Assembly (NCBI GenBank): GCA_015832175.1
Contig: WJXW01000002.1
Location: forward strand, 496,001 to 560,000
DNA: 64,000 nt
Source: Paraphaeosphaeria minitans
Taxonomy: Eukaryota > Ascomycota > Dothideomycetes > Pleosporales > Didymosphaeriaceae
Reading direction: 5' to 3'
Shown one piece after another: positions 1 to 10,021 of the stretch. A program made the position numbers and the translations under genes. Within the stretch, counting starts at the first letter, position 1. Each line of letters starts with the position of its first letter. The notes below the pieces were generated by a model. That model did no database searches. It saw only the letters and a list, made by a program, of their open reading frames with translations, and had not been told where the DNA came from.

Positions 1-177
1 TAAAACTTTATACTCGCCTATCCCCGATCTGCATCAAAGACTTATACCGTAGCTATCCTGCAAGACCGGATTAATCGACGATGTGGGCCTATAATAATAG
101 TGCCTATAAGTAATGTCTGTCACTTGAAATGTTGATAATCAGGTCCGTATTCGCTCGGGCTATTCTCTGCCAAGAAA

Positions 178-800
178 TTACTCAAGAACGCCCACCTTGC
201 TGGAATTGAAGCCACCGGGTACTCGAGTCTGAAAGACGCTAGTGGAATCATACTTGACCGCCGCGGCCTTCATCTTGCTGATGTTCTCGGCGCCATGGCT
301 TCCTTGTGGGTCATACGACGCGTCACAATTGTTCAGGTAGCGAAACTCCACATCTCCCGCGACTTATTTGGCAAAGTATTTGATCTCCTTCATGGCAGTC
401 TTGACCAAGGGTACGCCATATCGTAGAAACCTGGCATGCTGCCTTTGACGGCGATAGCGAGGAGGATCTTGCGTGGCATATTTGCATCAAATACAGAACC
501 TAGGGGGTGGGTTTCAACTTAAGCATTCCCCGGGAATACGTTCGAGACTGGGCAGGGTTAAGGGATTTGCTGTCCAGCAGTGCGATGTCCCTCTGGCTCA
601 TCAAGACCCGCATGGCGAGGGTGTGGGCGTTTTAGACCACGTGACTGCCTGATAAAGTCGACGAAAGCGGAGATAAATTGCGTCTTCGGATGAGTCTGGG
701 AAGGTCATGATGCCATCGTAGATATCTGCCTTTGTGCATGATGGAACGTCTACGAGCTAGCTGAGTTGGATCGTAAGGAATGCTGCTACACGCTTCTTGC
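178..800 (-). pseudogene. Relic of a FAD-linked (berberine-bridge-type) oxidoreductase
   Basis: Read leftward, bases 370 to 178 encode the typical C-terminal end of fungal FAD-linked oxidases: FRYLNNCDASYDP, then GAENISKMKAAAVKYD, then FQTRVPGGFNSSKVG before a stop at 178-180. In living homologues this stretch closes the substrate-binding domain of secreted BBE-type oxidases, which oxidise alcohols or sugars using covalent FAD. Just upstream, TAMKEIKYFAK runs into an in-frame TAA at 364-366, and other recognisable pieces (SMPGFYDMAYP near 420-450; YDGIMTFPDSSEDA near 685-725) lie in different frames. No FAD-binding N-terminal half is visible. The copy is therefore dead, broken by at least one nonsense codon and several frameshifts. 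The right boundary is approximate. The family call rests on the C-terminal motif alone. Confidence 0.6.
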
Positions 801-967
801 TTGCGAAAGGCTGCTTGTGAAAGTCTATGGGTGTTGTGAATGCGTTGAGCACCACACCTTCGACCGAGTCCCTTCAAGGATCTGTGACATAGACTTTTCT
901 GCCAGCCTACTGAACGCCTTGTTTTACTGAATGGCGCAACTGGGCGTCTGTAGGACACGGGACGCGG

Positions 968-1195
968 GGCGAGGAGCGAAGATGGAACGAGTTGCTAAGC
1001 CGCCTGATAGCACGCTGCTGGCGTTTAGGAGTGTTGAGAAGGGTAGCCACTGTTATGCGTAAAATAGCGGGTGGCTGGATGTGCGGCAAGGAGCGAAGAT
1101 GGAACGAGTTGCTAAGCCTCCCGGTAGACACGTTTCTGGCGTTCAGGAGTGTGGAGAAGGTCAGCCGCTGGTATGCGCAGAACAGGGGTTGGTTG
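968..1195. repeat. 114-bp imperfect tandem duplication
   Basis: Two copies of about 114 bp stand head to tail, starting at 968 and 1082. Both contain the block GGAGCGAAGATGGAACGAG followed by TTGCTAAGCC. The copies differ by scattered substitutions, so the duplication is not recent. No protein family is recognisable in either strand. Confidence 0.75.
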
Positions 1196-1228
1196 CGAGA
1201 CGAGCTTTCCGCCGAGGAGCTTTTGGAA

Positions 1229-1313
1229 GAGGCGAAGACTCGCTCTACACGAGTATGAAGTGTCAGCTGTAGAGGTGAAGACTCACCTTACACGAGTATC
1301 AACATCGGTTGTA
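1229..1313. repeat. 42-43-bp tandem repeat, two copies
   Basis: Copies begin at 1229 and 1272. They share GAGGYGAAGACTC and ACACGAGTAT. It follows directly on the 114-bp duplication. Confidence 0.65.
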
Positions 1314-1530
1314 GAGGGCATGGAGGTTCGCGAGAGGGCGCGTGTGTTCGGGTTGCGAGCCTGCGCTGGGCGTATTCCGGGCATCTGGAGCAATTACGCT
1401 ACGCAGCAAAATGTTAGTCACAGTTTCCTCTTCCAGCCGATGTTGTGCATGCTGGGGCAGCTCGGCTCCCCAGCTTCCCCAGAAGGCGGAGTGTCGCGTG
1501 CAGAGGATGGTGGTCGGGCGCGGACGTGAG

Positions 1531-1587
1531 TGAAGCGTGAAGCGTGAAGCGTGAAGCGTGAAGCGTGAAGCGTGAAGCGTGAAGCGT
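1531..1587. repeat. 7-bp repeat (TGAAGCG), about eight copies
   Basis: The unit TGAAGCG is repeated perfectly about eight times. A seven-base unit has no coding periodicity, and nothing around it looks like an exon. Confidence 0.9.
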
Positions 1588-1948
1588 GGGGAAGGTTGGC
1601 TTCTCTTCTCGATTCCTCACGTGGACGTGTGTGTCTGCAGCGAGCAGAGGATACCGTCCCCTGCCCTCCCTATCAGCAGAGAGGCGAATCAGTGGCTAGC
1701 GGCGCGTACACCATCGGCGGTGGGAGAGGCGTGATGGTCCATGGCCAAGGTTCTCGGATTGCGTCCCCACATGGCGATTGGGGCGAAATAGGGCTATTCA
1801 AGGCACCTGCCGAAAGCATGAGTCCGTCGTCTCTATCGCGACTGTGCCGCGCTCGTCGATTATTGAGCAAACGTCTGGATGCATCCTGCAATGGCCCGTA
1901 CTGCTGCCCTGCATGGTCCCAGAGCCGTGGTGCCGACAGTGGCCGGCA

Positions 1949-2062
1949 GGCAAAGGTGGGTTCCTGAGTAGGAGCGGCAAGCATGAGACGGGCAAGGGTG
2001 GGTTCCTGAGTAGGAGCGGCAAGCATGAGACGGGCAAAGCTAGAGGCGCCAAGCATCCGACG
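1949..2062. repeat. 42-bp tandem repeat, 2.7 copies
   Basis: Two nearly identical 42-bp units lie at 1949-1990 and 1991-2032, differing at one base, followed by a diverged partial third unit to about 2062. The unit length is a multiple of three and the minus strand reads through as repeats of ARLMLAAPTQEPT, but without an identifiable gene around it. Confidence 0.85.
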
Positions 2063-2429
2063 GCGCTAAGCACTGCCTCTTCTTGGACAGCGCCTTGGCA
2101 TTTGCGTCGGTAGCGCCTTGGCGTGCTTCTGGGCCGCTGGCGACCTGGCGCTGCTCCTCCTACACCGTAACCGATATCCGACAGATATCAGCGCAGGGTA
2201 AGCGATGGACGAGGACGGCCACCCGCGCCTGGCCGCTTCAGGCAGTCTGCCCGCGCGGGCGCTGTCGAAGAAAGAGTTGGACGACGAACGAGACAGGAAG
2301 CATTGCGTGCTGGGGCAGAAAGAAGAGCAGGACAAGTGGAAACAATCAAGTCCCTACGGTAGTCCTAGCTCCGCGGCGCCCGCCGACCGATGTAACAGTG
2401 GATGAGTTAGGCTCGAGGGACGGGCGTGC

Positions 2430-2513
2430 GGACGGAGGCGTGTGGACGGAGGCGTGTGGACGGAGGCGTGTGGACGGAGGCGTGTGGACGGAGGCGTGTG
2501 GACGGAGAACTGT
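2430..2513. repeat. 14-bp repeat (GGACGGAGGCGTGT), six copies
   Basis: Five perfect units and a sixth with AACTGT replacing GCGTGT run from 2430 to 2513. Both strands stay open across it because three units make 42 bases; the resulting peptides are low complexity and not convincing as protein. Confidence 0.9.
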
Positions 2514-2683
2514 GGACGCTGCCACTCTGGCTCTGGACGCTGGAGCTGGAGTGCCTCTCATCTCAGGCTATCAGCTCTGCCGCTCCGCAGGTGGGCGGAA
2601 CGACGGAAGAAAGCCCCGCCAAGCATTCACCCGCCACCCAGGGCGCCGCGCGAACCGCGCTATCGCAACACTCTTCAGAGGAA

Positions 2684-2711
2684 AGCAGCCAGCAGCCAGC
2701 AGCCAGCAGCC
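2684..2711. repeat. 7-bp repeat (AGCAGCC), four copies
   Basis: Four perfect copies of AGCAGCC. This is the last of six short tandem arrays in the first 2.7 kb. Confidence 0.85.
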
Positions 2712-3201
2712 AAATCATCGCCCCTGTCCAATGGGAAACCGGCCACAGCTGCTCTTGAATCCGACGCCCGTATCAGTTGCACATCGCAGGCCTCGCGCGT
2801 GGCGAGACAAAGCCTGCCCAGGCCAATGGCGCCGCCGCTGGAGCATCCTTGGTGCTCACGCCAACCACCATCGAGTTAAGGATGCAACCGTGGAGTAAGG
2901 ATGCGATAATGGCCAGTACAAACTTCGTAGCAACCTTCTCGGTGGCGTTTGTGTCCTTCGATGCTCCTTCCCCATCCACCCTAGTGCGCGGAGCCCTCTG
3001 GATGTTGTGATCAGGCCCTTCCTTCCCCTTCGGGCAGCCGTCGACCGGGGGCCGTGCCTCTCGCCCAGATGCTGCATATTGCTTCCCCTCAAATGCTTCC
3101 ACCCACCCACGACATCTTCCATTCCTCGTCAACCTCACTCGCTCCGAGCGCCCCCTTGCAGGTCTTTCATTCCCTACCTGCTGTGACAAGTTGCGCCCAC
3201 A
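2712..3201. other. Spacer and 5' leader of the peptide transporter gene
   Basis: No gene is visible. Bases 3090-3200 are pyrimidine-rich, as fungal leaders of strongly expressed genes often are, and probably hold the transcription start of the transporter gene. Confidence 0.4.
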
Positions 3202-5260
3202 ATGGCACCTGTCGGCGAAGACTCCGTCATCGTAAGCCTTGCTCCTACCTGTTCTCGCACCCTCCCACTCCAGCCACGTGCTCACCATCTACACAGCAGG
3301 CGACGTCCTTGGACCGCTCCTTCATTGACGGCTCGGGCGACCCGGAGCGTAAGCACCCAGAAGCTCACGTCACGGGCCCGCCAGCCTATCTTCTCTCCGA
3401 GGGCAAGGCTACTCTCCAGGAGAGCTATCTCGGCAGCGACCGTGATGACTTCCCTACCCCGGAGCAGTTGCGCACGCTGCGCCGCGTGCCCCAGAAGATT
3501 CCCTTGAAGATCTTCACCATTGCTTTCGTAGAGCTTTGCGAGCGCATGTCCTACTATGGTACCGTTGTCGTCTACTCCAACTTCATCAACAAGGGCCGCT
3601 TCGACAAGGACGGCAACCCCACCACCACGTCCACGGGTGCTGCCCTCAACCCCAGCAGCGATGACGCTCAGCCTGGTGCCCTCGGCTTGGGCAAGCAAAT
3701 TGCCTTCTCTCTGACCACCTTCAACTCCTTCTGGGTCTACGTTGTGCCTCTCTTCGGTGCCTGGGTTGCCGACAAGTACCTCGGTCGTTACAAGACCATC
3801 TTCTACTCCGTCCTCATCGCTGAACTCGGTCACACCATCCTCGTCGTCTCTGCTGCTCCTTCGGTCCTCGACAAGCCCCACGCTTCGCTCGGTGTCTTCA
3901 TCATCGGTCTGCTCATCACTGGTTTCGGAACGGGTACCTTCAAGCCTAACATTTCTCCCCTCATCTTGGAGCAGATGCCTGATGACCCTCTTCACGTTGA
4001 AGAGCAAAAGGGCGAGCTCGTCATCGTCGACCCCGCCGTCACTGCCACCCGTATCTACAACTGGTTCTACTGGTTCATCAACTGGGGCGCCCTTGCTGGT
4101 CAGCTCGGTATGGTCTTCGCTGAACGCTACGTCGGCTTCTACTGCGCTTTCCTGATCCCCCTCATCTTCTTCCTTATCAGTATTCCCATCTTGATCGTGA
4201 GCAAGAAGTGGTACAAGCTCACGCCCCCCAGCGGCAGCGTGCTTGGTCCCGCTGTCAAGCTTCTCTTCAAGGCCCTCGGACACGGTATCTCCATCAATCC
4301 GGCCAAGACAGTCAAGAACTGGAAGTCCGGTGAGGGTTGGGAGGCGCTTAAGCCATCTGCTCTCGGCGCCAACAAGCCTAAGTGGTACAACTTTGACGAC
4401 GCCTGGGTTGACGAGGTCCGCCGTGGTTGGGGTGCTTGCGGTGTCTTCATGTGGGTGCCCTTGTACTGGCTCGCCTACCGCCAGATGGACAACAACTTGA
4501 CCGCCATGTGCGCCACCATGGCTCTGCACGGAACGCCCAACGATCTACTCCAGAACATGGACCCCATCACCCTCATTGTTCTCGTCCCGAGTAAGTTTCC
4601 TCGCCATTCTGGAATCGACAAGTTGCTGATTTGCCCGCAGTCTTTGATCTGTTCATCTACCCTTTCCTGCGCAAGCACAAGATCAATTTCTCCCCCATAA
4701 AGAAGATCACGGCCGGTTTCATCTTCGGTGGATTCGCCATGTTGTGGGCAACCATCCTCCAACACTACGTGTACAAGACCTCTGGCTACTACGAGACCGG
4801 CGACCCAGACTACAAGTCCCCCATCAACGTGTGGGCCGTGACTGGTGTTTACGTTCTCGTTGCCATCTCCGAGATCTTCGCCTCCGTGACCACCCTCGAG
4901 TACGCCTACACCAAAGCCCCCAAGAACATGAAGTCCCTCGTCATGGGTGTCCAGTGCTTCACCACGGCTTTCTCCGCCGCCCTTGCCCAGGCCTTCACCC
5001 CGCTCACCAACGACCCCCACCTCGTCTGGAACTACGGCTCCGTCACCATCATCTCGTTCGTCGTCGGCATCCTGTTCTACATCGCCTACTACAAGACGGA
5101 CCAGGCCGACGAAGAGCTCAACCTCCTCCCCACCGGCCAATTCGGCAACGCCGACCAGGCTGTGGACGTCGAGCGCCGCATGAGCACTGCCGCCGAGAGG
5201 CGCGCCAGCGCCGTCGACGAGAAGAAGATCTCGTCCGAGCCCGTACCCGAGAAGATCTAG
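3202..5260 (+). CDS. PTR2-type proton-coupled oligopeptide transporter
   Basis: Model: 3202-3231, 3297-4590, 4641-5260, giving 647 residues; an acceptor at 3299 instead of 3296 would drop one glutamine. The protein belongs to the POT/PTR2 family (SLC15-like), which imports di- and tripeptides with protons across the plasma membrane. Visible family marks are ELCERMSYYG near residue 90 (the ExxER helix-1 motif used in proton coupling), the GTFKPNISPLI segment near 221, RIYNWFYWFINWGALAG, and about twelve hydrophobic helices. The cytoplasmic tail after residue 600 is charged and serine-rich. Intron 2 has a perfect GTAAGT donor and splits an Ile codon. Third codon positions are overwhelmingly C, unlike neighbouring orphan genes, suggesting strong expression. 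The long open frames on the opposite strand here are by-products of that bias. Start choice: the ATG at 3202 precedes a short first exon with a good donor and fits the usual family length. Confidence 0.93.
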
Positions 5261-6599
5261 ATCAGGTAAGATGCCCGACGATGCATGGATGATGGGATCA
5301 TGTGGATGGCTGTAGACTGCTGCGCACTACGCCATCGCGTCGCTTTACGCTGTGCAGGAAGGCGCGCACTGCTTTAGCTGTACACGTTAGCTCAGCTTGA
5401 TAATTAATTACCCTCACTTTTCAATCCAAACACTTTCTCTCATTTTCCATCTGTTCGCGTCACTTGTCCATCTCTGCAGTCGGCGTTCCAGGACCCCCGA
5501 GAGACATTCGTCGCCCATGATATCTCTCTCATCTTGCCTAACACTGTTGCGCGTCCCTTGCCGCTGCATCCCCACTGCCACACGCATCTATGGGTGTCGC
5601 CCTGCGTCCAGAGCTCGACCCGTGTACGTGACTGAGGTGTGAATTAGCTTTGGCGGCCACTGGCTTTGGTCACGGCGGCGGCGGCGGCACTCGTACCGTA
5701 CCGTACCGCAGCACACCTGCGCTAGGTAGGCGCCCTTCCGCCATCGGCCTCAGATCTGGGCTCAAACTGCCAGCCCTGCCACGCGTTCACCCGCACGCAC
5801 GCAGCGCACGCAGCGCACACTCCACATGTTCGCGCCCGCCGCAGTCCCGAGCTGGGCTGCCGTTGCTCATCACCATCCCGCTGCTTCATGTCCTGCTTCT
5901 CGCTGCGTCCAACTTGTCGCGCGCGCCGTCCTCACGTACTCTCCATGCTACCCACGCCGTCCACTTCCCCTCGCCGCCCGTCACGATCTACCCAGCATGC
6001 CGCGTTTCACACGGGTACAAGGACGTATGCGCATCTGCACCCGACGTCCGCTCAAGCACAGCCAAGGGCGCGGGCTGCGCGGCGCCGTGGCTGCCCTGCT
6101 TGGCTGGACAAGAGGATCCAAGACCACGCAAGACAGGGCGCCGAGGGGCTGGAGTCTTGGGTGTGTGCGCACAGCCTGGGAGGGAAGGGCCCGAGGGTTG
6201 CGCTGCGCGGCGTGGAGTGACGCTAGGGCCGGGGATTGTGGTGGTTGCTGAGCGGAGTCTTGGATGTCCGCCGGTGTGAGGCGGACGGGTGGAGAGCAGG
6301 GTGGAGAGCAGGGTGAAGGGCGCGTGTGGGGGAGGCCGATGTCGGCCGAGTGGGACGGACCGGAAGGGTGGGGTGGGGTGGGGGCTGGGATGTGTGGGGG
6401 CCGCTGGGAGGGGGCGCTTGGTCGTGGTCCTGGCGTTTCTTAGGGACTCAATTGGATCTGTGCTGCAGCGCTTACTTTTTCGTCTTTCCAGATCCAATGA
6501 GTGCCATAACCGCCAACTTAGAACAGCATGTCTTTTGGTTGGAACTCTTCAGATGATTGCCGGCGTGGTCCGGCTTTTGTCTTGCTTGGAGTTCCCTAA
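5261..6599. other. GC-rich spacer without a supported gene
   Basis: The 3' flank of the transporter gene is followed by about 1 kb of GC-rich sequence with short direct repeats, such as three TACCG units near 5695-5710 and GCACGCA motifs near 5797-5815. Open frames here are proline/arginine-rich, overlap on both strands and show no family motif. Confidence 0.5.
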
Positions 6600-7087
6600 C
6601 GCTTGCTGAATAATGAGCGATTATTACACAAAGCACTAAAAAATTTCTATATATAAACCAGGCTAAGTCACAAGGTCGCGGCCCCATAACTTGTTTAGGC
6701 ACCATACCATTTACTATATATAACCTATTCTTAAGTCGCGAAGAACAAGTGTTTGCGCCCCTATGCGGACAAATGGTGAGTTGCAGGTAAACCTGAAGAG
6801 TATTCCGTAGCTCTAAGACATGGGAAGCGCATAGTGTGAAACGGGTCAGCTCTTCTCTTAAAGTACATAATTAAGTCACACTGACACCCGCACGGGCAGA
6901 CAGATCTGCAGCTATAAAGAACCTTCCACCGTGTATCTATATCCTACGATCGCCCTCATCAATCTCCTCACCTTTTGCTTCGCTCTTTAGATTCTGACTC
7001 GATTCGGAACTTGTATTTTTTTACGCATATATACCTAAGTGTCTTCAAGTAGACAGGCTTCACGAATACTATACCTCCACGTTGGAC
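6600..7087. other. AT-richer block with a TATA box
   Basis: Composition changes abruptly from GC-rich to AT-rich near 6600, with several TATATA runs at 6640-6730. A TATAAA at 6913-6918 lies 170 bp upstream of the ATG at 7088 and may be the old promoter of the broken gene that follows. Confidence 0.4.
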
Positions 7088-7830
7088 ATGTCTGACAGTG
7101 AGTACCTTTCCGATGAGTTGTGGAATGACAATTCTTCTACTGGCGTGCATGTCCTGCCTGTGACAGAAGCCCGGCAGAAAAGTCAAGAACTTGTCAAGAG
7201 CATATTCGAACACCACACGTACCTGTGAGGAATTTTGGAGCGACAAGAGTCTGAGATCCGCACGCTATGGGACAAGAAAAAATTTGAGAAGAAGCGAAAG
7301 ATCCTTCCCAGAGCTTTCAATGGCATGCCGGCCACCTCTCGCCCTGACCTGGAGTTATGGCTCAAGAGGGACGCCTGGCTCAAGAAGACCATTCACCCAG
7401 AGCAGGCGTACATGTGGCCCCAGCTTAACTCGCACGACCTCATCAAGCGAAACATGTTTCTCGTCTTTCTCAACTCACGCGGTCGGCATTTCGGCCCGTG
7501 GATGTGGATGGCCGAACGGTAAGTTGCAACGGACGCCAAAACTCGCGCAGTTTACGACGTCGCGTTTATCCAAGATCGGATTCGCCGTGGAAAAGCTGGG
7601 CGGATCAGCGTGGCATTGCAGGCCAGGAAAAAATGGTACTGGCATGGAAGAGCCGATCAATTTTCACGTGCGATCCGCACAAGAGTAAGCTACCAGCTAC
7701 TTGGGCTAGGAACATCGGCCATCGCCTCGCAATAAAGTATGGGTGGACCGCAGAGACTTTTGTCGTGGAATAGGGATTTTGAAATATGTTTCTTGGGTTG
7801 GAGGGAGTTGAAATTCCCACAAGGGGAGGT
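7088..7830 (+). pseudogene. Broken orphan gene of a fungal-type family
   Basis: The ATG at 7088 opens a frame of 46 codons (MSDSEYLSDELWNDNSS...) that stops at TGA 7226-7228 and then continues in the same frame without interruption to 7522. The continuation contains PDLELWLKRDAWLKKT and MWPQLNSHDLIKRNMFL, then LNSRGRHFGPW. This arrangement (a charged D-R-K segment, MWP, then LNxRGRH) is what I recall from expanded, unnamed protein families of Pleosporales; that is recollection, not a match I can show. Changing TGA back to CGA would restore arginine, so a C-to-T mutation is the simple explanation. Past 7522 a possible GTAAGT..GCAG intron leads to further coding-like sequence (AVYDVAFIQDRIRRGKAG) whose frame does not join cleanly. 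No function can be given. Confidence 0.5.
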
Positions 7831-8048
7831 ATCCTAAACCAGGCGGACGTCTGTAGGCAGAGCAGTATAAACTCTTGGGGCGAATTGTCCGTCGTTTACA
7901 AGGACATGTTGACATTCTTGTGTGGCAAGTACACGCAATTCTAATTCTGCAATTCTGAATACATAGCAATTGATAGCTTTACGTGTATCCGCAATATGAA
8001 TCTGAGTTTGGTGTAGCATTTAATCTACTTAGATGACTGCACTACGGT

Positions 8049-9217
8049 TCAAAGTTTGAATTCGCTTTTCACGAGGTTCTCGCTCAGTGTCCACAACTTC
8101 TTCGCATTCTGCTCGTTTGTTGCGTATGAAGCGGCATCAAACATCTGACAGTCATGCAGGAAAACTCCTTTGGGCTCTGCGTCGTGTATCAGATAAAGCA
8201 ACAGTCCAATTGCACTTGATAGCTCACCTTTCAAAGCGGGATCTAGAGCGGCGACCAAAGTAGTTGAAGCACCCTGGTCGTGGTTCTTCCAGAAAGGACT
8301 CGTAGCACGTATTACAGCTTCACCATCCGCATCGAGGTCCCGGCTTAGACCCGTCCATATAGCTGTTCAGTGTCAGACCTGATGGGGCTGATATTCTTGA
8401 GTTTAGGGATGGTAACTCACATCCCGGGTGTACAGCATAGCTGACAATGCCTTTATCATTCAAGAGCCTATTTAGTTGGATTGAGAACAGTATATTCGCG
8501 GTTTTCGCTTGTCCATAAGAAACGTAGCCATTGTATGCACCTTCTGTACCTTTGGCGAACATAAGCGGTAGAGGCGGATGTTGTTCTTCCGGTGGGACGT
8601 CTTTCCCCTCAAAATTGTAGTCGTGGAAGCGAACTGGACTGAGTCGATGCCCGAGGCTCGTGAGATTGACCACCCGTGTAATGCCGGGAGCGTTCGCTTT
8701 GGCTGCAGTGAGTAGTTGTGGCATCAACAAGTTGGTCAAGAGGAAATGCCCAATGTGATTTGCACCAAATTGCGCTTCGATACCTTCCACGGTGAGCTGG
8801 CGCTTCGGTGTCATTAATCCAGCGTTGTTGATGATAAGGTCGATGCGAGGCGTCATATGAGCTATTTCCGAAGCAGCTTTTCGAATCGAGTCTTGGGACA
8901 TGAGGTCCAGAGCGATAGTTTGTACATTCACGTTGATATAGGCATCCTTGATGGACTTTGTCACATCGTTGAGCTTAGACTGGTTCCGGGAAGCGAGTAT
9001 CAGGAGAGAAGGCGATTGTGAGGCGATGCTGACTGCTGTTGAAGAGCCGATGCTTTCAGGCGAGACACCAGTGACCAGAACTATGAGCGGTCAGCATACT
9101 CTTGCATCCAGATTGAACATATGTACCTGTCTTTCCCTCAATCTGCTCCCTGAAGGCCTTTGCGACAACGAGACCTCCTGTTTCTTGGTTCCACTCAGGA
9201 TGCGTTAGTACAGACAT
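8049..9217 (-). CDS. Short-chain dehydrogenase/reductase (retinol-dehydrogenase-like)
   Basis: Model, 5' to 3' on the minus strand: 9217-9127, 9080-8421, 8362-8228, 8167-8049, with introns of 46, 58 and 60 nt; 334 residues. It is a classical-type SDR using NAD(P)H on an unknown carbonyl or alcohol. The Rossmann motif reads LVTGVSPESIGSSTA, a variant glycine-rich loop common in fungal members of this branch; IINNAG, the active-site YGQAK near residues 218-222 and the PG segment after it are intact. The splice sites restore GKT-VLVTG, HPG-SIW and ALK-GVF exactly. The ATG at 9217 gives the usual start MSVLTHPEWNQETGG. It stands back to back with the FAD monooxygenase at 10022, but a relic lies between them, so joint regulation is uncertain. 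Substrate unknown. Confidence 0.88.
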
Positions 9218-9311
9218 TACGGTCTGGTTGCAATCTGACACTGTCCGCAACGACAGAGATCTGACCAGGTATACGTGGGATCATACAAGCCCCACGTAAT
9301 AGGCTAGTTCT

Positions 9312-9864
9312 TGTGGACCTCCGGTACCTGTCCTTCACACATGGTCAAAGCCCCAGGATACCGGCAACCTGATGCAGGCGAAACCGAGATAATCAGTTTG
9401 TGGTCAGGTGCTTGTACACCTCCGTGGCTCCTGTCGCGCTAGACCTATCGTGTTACCGAGGTCGAACGCGAACCGTCCGAAAGCAGGCAAGTGCAAGTCA
9501 TCCCACAATGCGGGGTCGTGATGCGGGGAATGTGTATCAATGTGGGGCATCATTCCTCCAACACCACCCTGAAGGTCACGAGCCTTGTACACCCATCCCG
9601 TTTTGGGCAAGTGTTATGAAAGAGCATGCCTCTAATGGATTCACCATGCCCTGGAATCCTGGATGCGATGAAAACAAGCGCCTGAAGGTATCCCAACCCC
9701 CATCGAATACGGCACTCGTGTTGACTTGTACCCGCTTTTACAGAACTCGGAGGCATGTTACCTAGATCGACGAAATTGGATCCGAAGAAGTTCAGGCAGT
9801 CTTCTCTGACCATGAATGCGCCTATAGAACGCTGCTGGAGATAACCCGGGCCGTGGTGCCCCAC
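9312..9864 (-). pseudogene. Frameshifted relic of an unidentified protein
   Basis: The minus strand carries three consecutive coding-like pieces in different frames. The first (9864 to about 9600) includes GAFMVREDCLNFFG and NFVDLGNMPPSSVKAG and ends in FHNT. The second (9605 to 9404) includes KTGWVYKARDLQGG and HIDTHSPHHDPALWDDLHLP, then FGRFAFDLGNTIGLAR. The third (about 9400 to 9312) reads DHKLIISVSPASGCRYPG to a TAG. Amino-acid composition is normal and the pieces are collinear, as in one gene broken by single-base indels; no GT/AG pair explains the frame change near 9600. I do not recognise the family. It lies between two oxidative enzymes and could once have belonged with them. Confidence 0.4.
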
Positions 9865-10021
9865 TGCCCTGGGGATATTGCTTGCAGCAACAAGCAGGCT
9901 TCACGCATTGGTTCCTCACCACCCTAAGCTCTCGTCCACTCGTCCTCTCCCAATTGACTTTCGATATTCGTGGGATATTTAGATCAAAAGTACATGCCCC
10001 TTCAAGTCCAAACTCTCCAAT

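Noticed and set aside
2083..2898. 271-codon plus-strand frame across the 14-bp repeat
   Set aside because: Low complexity, arginine-rich and overlapped by equally long frames in other registers; openness comes from the GC-rich repeat.
3282..4529. 415-codon open frame opposite the peptide transporter gene
   Set aside because: It mirrors the C-rich third positions of PTR2. Its product is acidic and repetitive (E, D, G, V) without family motifs.
7830..7850. Read-through of the 7088 gene as a two-exon functional gene
   Set aside because: The only usable donor and acceptor (near 7519 and 7552) do not put the next coding-like frame in phase, and the TGA at 7226 remains.
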